In this document: positions 16,390-27,589 of the stretch, in pieces
How positions within the stretch are numbered: position 1 is the first letter of the stretch
Layout: the number at the start of each line of letters is the position of its first letter
Assembly (NCBI RefSeq): GCF_001650735.1
Contig: NZ_LXVY01000016.1
Coordinates: 1 to 64,000 of the forward strand
Length of the DNA stretch: 64,000 nt
Direction: 5' to 3'
Source of the DNA: Sphingomonas sp. TDK1
GTDB lineage: Bacteria > Pseudomonadota > Alphaproteobacteria > Sphingomonadales > Sphingomonadaceae
Notes under the pieces: generated by a model
The model's database searches: none
Seen by the model: only the letters and a program-made list of their open reading frames with translations
Told to the model about the DNA's origin: nothing
Translations under genes and position numbers: made by a program

Positions 16390-16989
16390 ATGCCAATTTC
16401 ATCACAGAAGGGTCGGCGGCTGGCAGCACTCGGCCTGATGGTCGCGGGCAGCCTCTCGCTCGCATCGTGCATGACCGCCACCCCGTACCAGCCCGCCTCG
16501 GCGAGCGGATCGGTGCGCAACGGCTATTCGGACGAGCAGATCGAGGACAATCGGTTCCGGGTGAGCTTTTCTGGCAACAGCCTGACCTCGCGTGAGACGG
16601 TGGAGCGCTATCTGCTCTATCGGTCGGCGGAGCTGACGCTGCAGAACGGCTATGATTATTTCGTGCTCGCCAACCGCGATACCGAGAAGAAGACCCAGAC
16701 CTATGCGACGCCCGGCATCGGTGGTGCCGGCTTCGGCGGCCCATGGGGCTATTGGAGCCCGTACTGGCGCTATTACAGCCCGCGCTGGGGCTGGCGCAGC
16801 TGGGATCCGTTCTGGGGCGATCCGTTCTTCGACCGCAATGTCGATATTCGTACCGTCGACCGTTACGAGGCGATGGCCGAGATCGTGATGGGCAAGGGCC
16901 CGAAGCCCGCCGACAACATCCGCGCCTTCGATGCGCGCGAGGTGAAGGAACGTCTGGGCCCGAAGATCCAGATGCCGCAGACCCGCTGA
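16390..16989 (+). CDS. CC0125/CC1285-family lipoprotein
   Basis: 199 residues with a lipoprotein signal peptide (lipobox LASC). The body holds GYSDEQIEDNRFRVSFSGN and RETVERYLLYR, which match the family named after Caulobacter CC0125/CC1285. A Trp/Tyr/Gly-rich stretch follows (about residues 115-145). Function unknown; envelope-anchored. A strong intrinsic terminator lies 27 bp downstream. Confidence 0.8.
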   Translation: MPISSQKGRRLAALGLMVAGSLSLASCMTATPYQPASASGSVRNGYSDEQIEDNRFRVSFSGNSLTSRETVERYLLYRSAELTLQNGYDYFVLANRDTEKKTQTYATPGIGGAGFGGPWGYWSPYWRYYSPRWGWRSWDPFWGDPFFDRNVDIRTVDRYEAMAEIVMGKGPKPADNIRAFDAREVKERLGPKIQMPQTR

Positions 16990-17016
16990 TCGCGGGCACG
17001 CGCGGAAACAGAAAGG

Positions 17017-17048
17017 GCGGCGCCGGGACTACCGGCGCCGCTTTTTTT
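17017..17048 (+). terminator. intrinsic terminator of the CC0125-type gene
   Basis: Ten-base-pair GC stem (17017-17026 with 17032-17041), 5-nt loop, then seven T (17042-17048). Downstream of the lipoprotein gene on the plus strand. Confidence 0.9.
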
Positions 17049-17246
17049 CCGCGTCGCTCCAGTCAATGATTGGCCGGCACGTCGACCCCACGCGTTCGGC
17101 TTGCCGCTATTGTACGTTTGGTCGTGGAAGCCTGTTCGCCCATAGTGTCAGGAGCGCGAATCCGCGGGGAGAGCATCCGCATTCACAAGTTGCGTTCTTC
17201 CCGTTACAATCTTTTCATCGCAACTGTGCAGTGGAGACGATTGTCG

Positions 17247-17588
17247 ATGCTTCGGAATATACTCATGACAGCGACGCTGACGGTCGTAGCGCTCGTGCCT
17301 GCGACACACGCGCAGGGGCTGACCGACGCGCATCGAGAAATGATAAAAGCCACAGGCGAAGCGGACGCTATTGCGCTCGTCTGCGGCAAGCTCAGCGAGG
17401 CCCAGGTCAAGACGCACAAGGCGGAAGCTCGCCAGCTATACCTGAAGAACGGCATCACCGCAGCTGCGTTCGACGATGTCTACGCCCAGGGATTCGACGC
17501 CGTCAAAGCCTTGGCGAAGGCGAAGAACATAAAGCCGGGAAGCGTCGCGTGTCAGCGCGCGCCGGAGGATACGGAAACGGAAGATTAG
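17247..17588 (+). CDS. small secreted hypothetical protein
   Basis: 113 residues from ATG 17247, chosen because a signal peptide begins there (MLRNILMTATLTVVALVPATHAQ, cleavage after AHA/THA). A longer frame to 17070 adds 59 residues without features. The mature part is helical with two Cys (VCGK and SVACQ) that could form a disulfide. Probably periplasmic; function unknown. Confidence 0.6.
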   Translation: MLRNILMTATLTVVALVPATHAQGLTDAHREMIKATGEADAIALVCGKLSEAQVKTHKAEARQLYLKNGITAAAFDDVYAQGFDAVKALAKAKNIKPGSVACQRAPEDTETED

Positions 17589-17700
17589 GCTGAACTAGCG
17601 ACCGGGTGACAGATGCCCCCCAGGTCTCCGGGGCAGCTTCCATAGCCTTACTCGATTGGCGTCTCGGCCTTGGCCGATAACATCCCGACTACCGGATCGG

Positions 17701-17736
17701 CCAAGCTGCCCTCCCGAACGCGAGAGGGCAGCTTGG
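17701..17736. terminator. hairpin downstream of secA
   Basis: Perfect 13-bp inverted repeat (CCAAGCTGCCCTC, 17701-17713, with 17724-17736) with a 10-nt loop, 8 bp after the secA stop. No T-run follows on the minus strand, so termination is probable but not certain. Confidence 0.6.
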
Positions 17737-17743
17737 GTAACGC

Positions 17744-20488
<2,745 letters not shown>

Positions 20489-20614
20489 GCGAATTCCTGA
20501 CCTGTTGGATGGGGGTGCGCGACGGCTGCCGGACGCGGCAGGGCCATCACGGGCGTGCCGCGCAGGGTGCGCGGCCACGGGAGGAAGGACGGCCCGGCAC
20601 GCGGGCCGGAAATT

Positions 20615-20875
20615 CTATTCGCGCCGCTGCTCGAAGGCGAGGCGAAGCGCGGGCCGCGGCGGGGCGGCCCGGTGGAACACCGGCAGGGCGGCGACGTGCA
20701 CCGGCGCCGGCAGCGCGGCGGCGGCCGCCAGAATCGCGCGCGACGGCGCGACCGTCGCCTGCGCCGCCTCGGCCACGCGCACCACGGCCACCCCCTGCAT
20801 CGGGCGCAGCCCACGCTCGCCCGACACGCCGGTCAGGCTCGCGAAAAGCGCAGTGAGGAGTAGCAGCAGTTCCAA
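20615..20875 (-). CDS. small hypothetical protein with N-terminal hydrophobic segment
   Basis: 86 residues from TTG 20875 (AGGG 8 nt upstream). The first 17 residues (ELLLLLTALFASLTGVSG) are a signal peptide or membrane anchor; the rest is Ala/Arg-rich. The longer ATG frame to 20965 would bury the hydrophobic part internally, so the TTG is preferred. It lies just upstream of secA. The function is not recognised and the call is tentative. Confidence 0.45.
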   Translation of the reverse strand: MELLLLLTALFASLTGVSGERGLRPMQGVAVVRVAEAAQATVAPSRAILAAAAALPAPVHVAALPVFHRAAPPRPALRLAFEQRRE

Positions 20876-20968
20876 GCGAAACCCTGTGACACACGGTGAC
20901 GATGTCGCAACCGATGGGCCGCAACGCACGACACATAGGGATCGATGCACGCTTCGTCTAATCAAAAG

Positions 20969-21619
20969 CTAGGGCTTCGCCGGCGTGTCGACGCGGAATG
21001 AGACGATGTACGCAGCGGTTTTGGCGGCCGTCGACCCCGCATTTGCGGATGGCGCCGTGGCAAGCGCCCGCAATTGTTCGCAGGCAACACGATCAATCGC
21101 AGCGTTTCCGCTCGATTCCAGGATGCGACAATCGACCACGCGTTGATCGGTCCCGAACGATATCGCCGCTTTCGCCGGCTGCCGATAGTCCGATGGCAGC
21201 GTCGCCACCGTCAGCTGCAGCGCGCCAGGCGGAACCGGTGCTGCCACGCCCACAGCCCCATCGACACCGTTACGATAGGGCGGCGCGTTGCCAAGGCGCC
21301 AAGTGAAGTTGCCTGTAACGTGCGATTCGACGGCGCGCCCATTCTCCAGCGCCGGGTTAAAACGCGCTCGGCGCATCATCAGGAAGCAGGTTTGTTTATC
21401 GAGGCCGACAAAGCCGCTGGTTGCGGTCACATCGCATCCCACCGCATGGCCAGAGGCATCCACAAGCAGCGCGAATGCAACGACACCCTCATGGCGCGCA
21501 CGCGCCTCTTCCATGGGATAATCGTCATTGGTTATCCACGGCGCATCGCCTCGAGGAGTCGGCTTCGTCGAGGCTCCCGTTGTCACTTGCGCCGCCAGCA
21601 GCGCCATCACCAAAAGCAT
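20969..21619 (-). CDS. TonB C-terminal domain protein (energy transducer-like)
   Basis: About 216 residues from ATG 21619, where a signal segment begins (MLLVMALLAAQ); an ATG at 21637 is 6 codons upstream. Two TonB C-terminal-like modules are visible: GVVAFALLVDASGHAVGCDVTATSG.... (about 45-95) and a second around 145-205 with VDCRILESSGN. Such proteins couple inner-membrane energy to outer-membrane receptors, but there is no N-terminal membrane anchor beyond the signal and no ExbB/ExbD nearby. Periplasmic. Confidence 0.75.
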   Translation of the reverse strand: MLLVMALLAAQVTTGASTKPTPRGDAPWITNDDYPMEEARARHEGVVAFALLVDASGHAVGCDVTATSGFVGLDKQTCFLMMRRARFNPALENGRAVESHVTGNFTWRLGNAPPYRNGVDGAVGVAAPVPPGALQLTVATLPSDYRQPAKAAISFGTDQRVVDCRILESSGNAAIDRVACEQLRALATAPSANAGSTAAKTAAYIVSFRVDTPAKP

Positions 21620-21676
21620 TGATCTTTCCCCCCCCATGCACGAAGCACGCGCCGCATTCTAACCCGAGGCATCCCC

Positions 21677-22903
21677 ATGTCCACCAGCACCTCCCCGCTC
21701 GCGCTCCCCTTCCCCGCCCTGCCCGCGATCTCCGGCGTTACACCGCGCATCGCCCGGGCGCGCTACAAGAACTGGGATCGCTGCGACTTGACCTTCGTCA
21801 CGCTCGACGAAGGCACCAGCGTCGCGGGCGTGCTGACCACCAGCAAATGCCCCTCGCCCGAGGTGGAGTGGTGCCGCAAGGCGCTGGTGCTCGGCAAGGC
21901 GCGCGCGCTGGTGGTGAATGCGGGCAATTCCAATGCCTTCACCGGCAATCGGGGCCGCGCTGCGGTGGAGGCGATCGCTGCCCGCACCGCGCAGCATCTC
22001 GGCTGCGACCCCTCGGACGTGTTCGTCTCTTCCACCGGGGTGATCGGCGTGCCGCTGCCGATCGACAAGGCCGAGGCCGGGCTCGACGCCGCCTATGCGG
22101 CCGAACCCTGCAGCTGGGAACAGGCCGCCGCGACGATCATGACCACCGACACCTTCGCCAAGGGCGCGGTGACCACCGCGGTGGTCGACGGCCGCACGGT
22201 GACGCTGGCCGGCATCATCAAGGGCTCGGGCATGATCGCGCCGGACATGGCGACGATGCTCGGCTATGTCTTCACCGATGCCGCGGTGGACCCGGTGTTC
22301 CTCCAGCGCGCGCTGAACGATGCGAACGGCGCCAGCTTCTCGTGCATCACCGTCGACGGCGACACGTCGACCAGCGACACGGTGCTCGCCTTCGCCACCG
22401 GCAAGGCCGGCAACACGCCGCTCGCCAGCGACGACGATGCCGGCGCCGACGCCTTCCGCGCCGCGCTCGCCGATCTCTGCCGCCAGCTGGCACTTCTCGT
22501 CGTCCGCGACGGCGAAGGCGCGCAGAAACTGATCGAAATCACCGTCGAGGGTGCCGAAAGCGACCGCAGCGCGCATCGTATCGCCATGTCCATCGCCAAT
22601 TCGCCGCTGGTGAAGACCGCGATCGCGGGCGAGGACGCCAATTGGGGTCGCGTGGTGATGGCCGTCGGCAAGGCGGGCGAACCGGCGGAGCGCGACAGGC
22701 TCGCCATCCGGTTCGGCACCACGCAGGTGGCGCGGGATGGTCTCGCAGTGGAGGGCTATGACGAGGCGCCGGTGGCGGCGCATCTCAAGGGGCAGCAAGT
22801 CGAGATCGGCGTCGATCTCGGGCTGGGCGAAGGCCGCGCGACGGTTTGGACCTGCGACCTCACCCATGGCTATATCTCGATCAACGCCGATTACCGGAGC
22901 TGA
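21677..22903 (+). CDS. argJ: bifunctional glutamate N-acetyltransferase/ornithine acetyltransferase
   Basis: 408 residues. ArgJ transfers acetyl from N-acetylornithine to glutamate (cyclic arginine pathway) and can also make N-acetylglutamate from acetyl-CoA. KGSGMIAPDMATML near 182-195 holds the autocleavage site and Thr193, the N-terminal nucleophile of the beta chain. The C-terminal NWGRVVMAVGKAG and Y..I..DY segments are typical. It is followed 4 bp later by an inositol monophosphatase-family gene, probably cotranscribed. Confidence 0.95.
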   Translation: MSTSTSPLALPFPALPAISGVTPRIARARYKNWDRCDLTFVTLDEGTSVAGVLTTSKCPSPEVEWCRKALVLGKARALVVNAGNSNAFTGNRGRAAVEAIAARTAQHLGCDPSDVFVSSTGVIGVPLPIDKAEAGLDAAYAAEPCSWEQAAATIMTTDTFAKGAVTTAVVDGRTVTLAGIIKGSGMIAPDMATMLGYVFTDAAVDPVFLQRALNDANGASFSCITVDGDTSTSDTVLAFATGKAGNTPLASDDDAGADAFRAALADLCRQLALLVVRDGEGAQKLIEITVEGAESDRSAHRIAMSIANSPLVKTAIAGEDANWGRVVMAVGKAGEPAERDRLAIRFGTTQVARDGLAVEGYDEAPVAAHLKGQQVEIGVDLGLGEGRATVWTCDLTHGYISINADYRS

Positions 22904-22907
22904 TCGG

Positions 22908-23702
22908 GTGCATCGCCATCACGCGGCCGTCTCGGCACTCATCCGGCGCGTAGCGGACGAAGTGGTGCTTCCCCGCTTCCGCAATCTCGCGGCACACGAG
23001 GTACTGGAGAAGACGCCGGGCGAACTGGTGACGATTGCCGACCGCGAGGCGGAGGCGCGGCTGACGGAGGGGCTCGTCGCGATCGACGGCGATGCGGTGA
23101 TCGTCGGCGAGGAAGCGTGCGCAGCCGATCCGGCGCTGGTCGACCAGGCAACAGCCGCGCGTGCCTGGATCATCGATCCAATCGACGGCACCGCCAATTT
23201 CGCTGCCGGACAGTCGCCATTCGGCATCATGATCGCACTGGTAGAAAATGGCGAAACCCAAGCGGGCTGGCTCTACGATCCGGTGACGGCGCGGATGTGC
23301 CATGCGGCCATCGGTGCCGGCGCGTTCATCGGCGATGCGCGCGTCCAGGCACGCCCCAGCGGCGCGGCACGCCCGCTTGCCGCCGTGTCCAAGGTTGGGC
23401 AATCCGAGGAAGAACATGCGGCTCGGGCCGGGCGGTTCGCGGCGTCCTGCACGCTCGTGCCGCTGCCCCGTTGCGCAGCCGAAAATTACCCCCGGCTGGT
23501 GCTGGGGGAGAATGACATCGCCGTGTTCCGGCGAACACTGGTATGGGATCACGCGCCGGGCGTGCTGTTTCTCACCGAAGCCGGCGGCTATGTCGGCCGC
23601 TGGGACGGAAGCCCCTATCGCATCGGCGACGAAGGCGTGGGGATCGTCGCTGCATCCTCGCCAGACCTCGGCAAGCGCGCGACCGACCTGCTGTTCGGTT
23701 GA
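22908..23702 (+). CDS. inositol monophosphatase family protein
   Basis: 264 residues from GTG 22908, 4 bp after argJ. Metal-dependent phosphatase fold with EE (VGEEAC near 65), DPIDGTANF near 86-94 and WDHAPG near 215: the complete metal-binding set. Substrate unclear: family members act on inositol-1-phosphate, histidinol phosphate or 3'-phosphoadenosine. The arginine-gene context suggests histidinol-phosphatase or general use but does not prove it. A strong hairpin lies just downstream. Confidence 0.85.
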   Translation: MHRHHAAVSALIRRVADEVVLPRFRNLAAHEVLEKTPGELVTIADREAEARLTEGLVAIDGDAVIVGEEACAADPALVDQATAARAWIIDPIDGTANFAAGQSPFGIMIALVENGETQAGWLYDPVTARMCHAAIGAGAFIGDARVQARPSGAARPLAAVSKVGQSEEEHAARAGRFAASCTLVPLPRCAAENYPRLVLGENDIAVFRRTLVWDHAPGVLFLTEAGGYVGRWDGSPYRIGDEGVGIVAASSPDLGKRATDLLFG

Positions 23703-23709
23703 CCCCTCG

Positions 23710-23733
23710 CCCCCTCCCGCATGCGGGAGGGGG
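23710..23733. terminator. bidirectional hairpin between convergent genes
   Basis: Perfect 24-nt palindrome (CCCCCTCCCGCA followed by its complement) between the plus-strand phosphatase gene and the minus-strand trxA gene, 16 bp from the latter. Confidence 0.7.
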
Positions 23734-23749
23734 AAGGAAGATCAAGCGA

Positions 23750-24070
23750 TCAGATCTCGCGTTCGATCCACTGCTTGATCGCGCTCTTGGGCAGCGCGCC
23801 GACCTGGGTGGCGGCCTGCTGGCCGTTCTTGAACAGGATCATCGTCGGAATGCCGCGCACCCCGTATTTGGTGGGCGCATCGGGATTCTCGTCGATGTCG
23901 ATCTTGACGATCTGCACCTTGTCCGCGAGCTCCTCGGCGAGCTCTTCGAGCGCCGGGGCGATCATGCGGCAGGGGCCGCACCATTCAGCCCAGAAATCGA
24001 CGAGAACAGGCTTGTCCGCCTGCAGAACGTCGGTTTCGAACTTGGCGTCGGTGGTCGCCAGGGTAGCCAT
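23750..24070 (-). CDS. trxA: thioredoxin
   Basis: 106 residues, the standard length. Active site Cys31-Gly-Pro-Cys34 within FWAEWCGPC, and a cis-Pro-containing GIPTM segment near 75. Cytoplasmic thiol reductant fed by thioredoxin reductase (trxB lies at 45950-46921). It follows addA by 84 bp on the same strand, the common alphaproteobacterial addB-addA-trxA arrangement. Confidence 0.95.
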   Translation of the reverse strand: MATLATTDAKFETDVLQADKPVLVDFWAEWCGPCRMIAPALEELAEELADKVQIVKIDIDENPDAPTKYGVRGIPTMILFKNGQQAATQVGALPKSAIKQWIEREI

Positions 24071-24154
24071 TTTCTAATCTCCTGAACTTCGTGTCGGTCG
24101 GCTATCTATGGATGCAGGTGCCGCCACTCAAGCGCCGGCCCCAAAGCTTTGCTC

Positions 24155-27100
24155 CTACACCACGTAGCCCGGCTTGTGCGCCGCCAGAAGGTCTTCCGGC
24201 AATGCGTAGAGGACCGGACCGGCAGAATACAGCAACGCGGCCTCCACCGACCGCTCCGGGAAGATCACCCGCAACGCCGCCACATAGGCGGACATCTGCC
24301 GCAGATGGTAGGGCGGGACATCCCCAAGCGACGCGGGCGCGCGCCGGCCTGTCTTGAAATCGACCACACGTACTCGCTCCGGCAGCACGACCAGCCGATC
24401 GACCGTACCGGACACCACCACCCCGTCCGCAACCACCGCCGCGATCGGCGCCTCGCTCAGCGCGTCGGGCCCGAACAGCTCGGCAAAGCGCGGATCTTCG
24501 GTGACCCCCATGGCCGCGTCGATCAGATCGGCGCGCTCGCGTGCGTCCGCAAGACCGCCCGCACCTTCGAGCCAGCGGTCCGCGGCGGCCCTACGTTGGG
24601 CGGGGACCACGCCCGGCAGACGTTCGAACAGCGCGTGGAGCAGGCGTCCGCGCTCCGCCGCCGCCCTGAGCGCCGGTCCGGGCGGCGGATCCGCCACGCG
24701 GTCGTCACCGAGCGACGAAGGCGCGAGCGGGCGCGGCGGCCGGGCTTCCTCGGGGGCGCGGGCATGCAGCCATCCCGGCATTTCCTGGACGAGCGGCATT
24801 TGCACCGGGGCCGGGGCGGTTACCGGGCGCACGGGTGCTTGCGGCACCACGCCGTGAAAGTCGCGCACCCCCGCCTCATCGGCCGGCACGCCCAGCGCGC
24901 CCAATGCAGCAGCGCTGGCGGCGTACCAGCTTGCCTTGGGCGGCTCGCCTTTCGCCTGGGGGCCCAGCGCGCCCGCGATCACCAGCCGCTCCTCGGCGCG
25001 GGTGGCGGCGACGTAGAAGAGCCGCCAATGTTCCTGCAACTCGCGTGCGTCCGCTTCCGCCAACGCGTCCGCCAACGCACCGTCCCGCTCGGCGCTGCGC
25101 GGGCGAAAGATCGGAAATTTCTCCTGATCCTCGGGTGCCCATTTGAGGAAGCTGCGCGGGCTTCGCGTCGGGTCTACCGTGGCGTCGGCCAGAATCACCA
25201 GCGGCGCCTGCAGGCCCTTCGAGCCGTGCGCCGTCATCACGCGCACCGCCGGCTGCGGCTGGGCGGCATCGCGTACGATCTCGACGTCGCCACGGTCGAA
25301 CCAGTCGAGGAAGCGCTGGAGCGACGGCGTCGCCCGCGTCTCGAACGTGAGCGCTGCGTTGAGCAGTTCCTCGATCGGATCGCGCGCTTCCTCGCCCAGC
25401 CGCAGCAGCAGCTTGCGCCGGCCCTGCATCGGGCCGCACAGGATCTCCTCGAGAAAGCGATAGGGCGTGGCCAGGTCGGCGCGGCGCAGCAGATCGTAGA
25501 GCGGTGCCAGCGTCTCCGCCGGCTGCGTCTCGCGCAGGTGCCGCCACAGCCCGCCACGCTCGCGCACGGCAGCCGCCATCAGCGCATCCTGGCTCCAGCC
25601 GATCAGCGGCGAGACGAGCAGCGCGGCAAGCGAAAGATCATCTTCCGGCTGAAGCGCGAAGCGGATCGCCGCGAGCAGATCCTGCACCGCCAGAGGCGCG
25701 TTGAGTCGCAAGCGGTCCACCCCGGCCACCGGCACGCCCTCGGCATAGAGCCGCGCGACGATCAGCGACGCGAGCTCGCCGCGCCGCTTGACCAGCACCA
25801 TCACGTCGCCGGGAGCGAGCATCCGTCCCTTGCTCGCGAGCGGCAGCGTACCCACCCAGTTCTTGATCTGCCTGGCGATGCGGGCGGCCAGCGCGCGGGT
25901 GGCGTCGCCGATCCATTCCTCCTCGTCGGCGTCGCTGCCGCCTTCGATCACCGGCGGCCAGAGCGTCACCGTGCCGGGACCCGGCACTTCGCTGGCGTGC
26001 GGCTCGCTGTCGCTCATCGGCCCCATGCCGGGCTCGGGCAGCAGCCCCAGCGCCGTGTCGACGAATTCGAGCACCGGGCGCGTCGATCGGAAACTATGGG
26101 TCAGCGACAGCGATTCCAACTCGCGGACTTCTTCCTCATAGTCGCTGCGGATGTTCGCCAGCCGCTTGAACCGCTCGAACGCTGCCTGGAAGAAGATCGG
26201 ATCGGTGCCCTGAAAGCCGAAGATCGCCTGCTTGTAGTCCCCCACCGTGAACAGCGTGCGCAGCCGGTCGCCCCGCGCCCCCTCGCCCGCAAAAAACTCG
26301 TCCGCCATGGCCGAGACGATCGCCCATTGCCGAGGGTTGGTATCCTGCGCTTCGTCGATCAGCACATGCTCGGTCACCTGATCGAGCTTGTAGCGCACCC
26401 ATTCCCCCATGCCCGGCTGGCCGAGCAGCGCGATGGTGCGGCCGATCAGGTCGTCGAAGTCCACCGCGCCGAGACGGCGTTTCGCTGCAGCATAGGCGCG
26501 GGCATAGTCGCGCCCGGCCCCCAGCCCCCGCGCGAGCAGGTCGACATAGGCAGCCCGAACGCGCATGGCGAGCAGTTCGCCGCAACGGCCGTGCAGGCGC
26601 ATCGCCCCCTCGGCATAGTCGGGATCCTGCGGCGCCTGCCCCTTGGCGAAGCTGCGCGGCTCTCCCTTAGCGGTGGCCCAGACGAGGTGGAGCTGGTCCA
26701 GCGTCTCGGCCCGGGCTTCCGCCGAACATCCCAGCCACGCCGCGATGACGTCGGCACGTTCCAGCCCCCGGGCGGTGGCCCAGCCAGCATTTGCAGCTGC
26801 GATATTGCGTAGCGTTTGCAAATCGAACATGTCGTCGGAGCAGCTTGTTGCAAGTGCTTCGCGAATGTCGCCCATTGGCAGATCGAAGGCACGTCGCAGC
26901 CAGGGCTGGATGCCGGTCGGCAGTGCCTCCAGTGCCTCACCCGCGCGTGCGCACTCCTTGAGAAAGCCTTCGGCCCCGCCCTCCCCGAGCCGCAGGCTGA
27001 GCGCGCCGATCGCCTCGATCACGCCCTCCCGTCCTTCGCGCCGGGCATCGACCAGCATTTCTGCGAGCGTTTCGCGGGCGAGCACCGCCTCTTCGCGGGC

Positions 27101-27556
27101 TTCCAGCGGGCGGAAACCCGGCACCAGTCCCGCTTCGATCGGGAAGGCGGACAGCAGCGACTGGCAGAAACTGTGAATGGTCTGGATGCGGATGCCGCCA
27201 CCCGGCGCATCCAGCACCTTGGCGAACAGCGTGCGCGCGGCAGCCCGGCTTTCCGGTCCGATGCTTTCGCCAAGCGCCTGGAGGTCGGCGACCAGTTCCT
27301 CGTCCTTCGCCCGCACCCAATGCGCGAGACGACCGGTGATCCGCTCGGACATCTCGGCCGCACCGGCTTTCGTAAAGGTAAGGCAGAGGATGGCCGACGG
27401 ATCCGTGCCGGCGAGCAACAGCCGCCACACCCGCGCAGCGAGCACCTGCGTCTTGCCGGTGCCCGCAGACGCCGACAGCCAGATGTGCCGCGTGGGATCG
27501 CTGGCGCGCTTCTGATTGCCCCTCAGCGGGTGGAGCTTGGCAGCGCCCCGGCTCAT
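24155..27556 (-). CDS. addA: double-strand break repair helicase AddA
   Basis: 1133 residues. UvrD/REP-type helicase of the AddAB recombination nuclease complex, which processes DNA ends for RecA loading. Walker A SASAGTGKT at 28-36; DEAQDTNPRQW (Walker B) near 400; VMTAHGSKGLQAPLVIL near 790; and a C-terminal RecB-type nuclease with VVDFKTGR near 1065. Full length for the alphaproteobacterial type. It starts 34 bp after addB. Confidence 0.95.
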   Translation of the reverse strand: MSRGAAKLHPLRGNQKRASDPTRHIWLSASAGTGKTQVLAARVWRLLLAGTDPSAILCLTFTKAGAAEMSERITGRLAHWVRAKDEELVADLQALGESIGPESRAAARTLFAKVLDAPGGGIRIQTIHSFCQSLLSAFPIEAGLVPGFRPLEAREEAVLARETLAEMLVDARREGREGVIEAIGALSLRLGEGGAEGFLKECARAGEALEALPTGIQPWLRRAFDLPMGDIREALATSCSDDMFDLQTLRNIAAANAGWATARGLERADVIAAWLGCSAEARAETLDQLHLVWATAKGEPRSFAKGQAPQDPDYAEGAMRLHGRCGELLAMRVRAAYVDLLARGLGAGRDYARAYAAAKRRLGAVDFDDLIGRTIALLGQPGMGEWVRYKLDQVTEHVLIDEAQDTNPRQWAIVSAMADEFFAGEGARGDRLRTLFTVGDYKQAIFGFQGTDPIFFQAAFERFKRLANIRSDYEEEVRELESLSLTHSFRSTRPVLEFVDTALGLLPEPGMGPMSDSEPHASEVPGPGTVTLWPPVIEGGSDADEEEWIGDATRALAARIARQIKNWVGTLPLASKGRMLAPGDVMVLVKRRGELASLIVARLYAEGVPVAGVDRLRLNAPLAVQDLLAAIRFALQPEDDLSLAALLVSPLIGWSQDALMAAAVRERGGLWRHLRETQPAETLAPLYDLLRRADLATPYRFLEEILCGPMQGRRKLLLRLGEEARDPIEELLNAALTFETRATPSLQRFLDWFDRGDVEIVRDAAQPQPAVRVMTAHGSKGLQAPLVILADATVDPTRSPRSFLKWAPEDQEKFPIFRPRSAERDGALADALAEADARELQEHWRLFYVAATRAEERLVIAGALGPQAKGEPPKASWYAASAAALGALGVPADEAGVRDFHGVVPQAPVRPVTAPAPVQMPLVQEMPGWLHARAPEEARPPRPLAPSSLGDDRVADPPPGPALRAAAERGRLLHALFERLPGVVPAQRRAAADRWLEGAGGLADARERADLIDAAMGVTEDPRFAELFGPDALSEAPIAAVVADGVVVSGTVDRLVVLPERVRVVDFKTGRRAPASLGDVPPYHLRQMSAYVAALRVIFPERSVEAALLYSAGPVLYALPEDLLAAHKPGYVV

Positions 27557-27589
27557 GGCCGTGCCCCCGCCGTCACGAAAGCAAGAAGG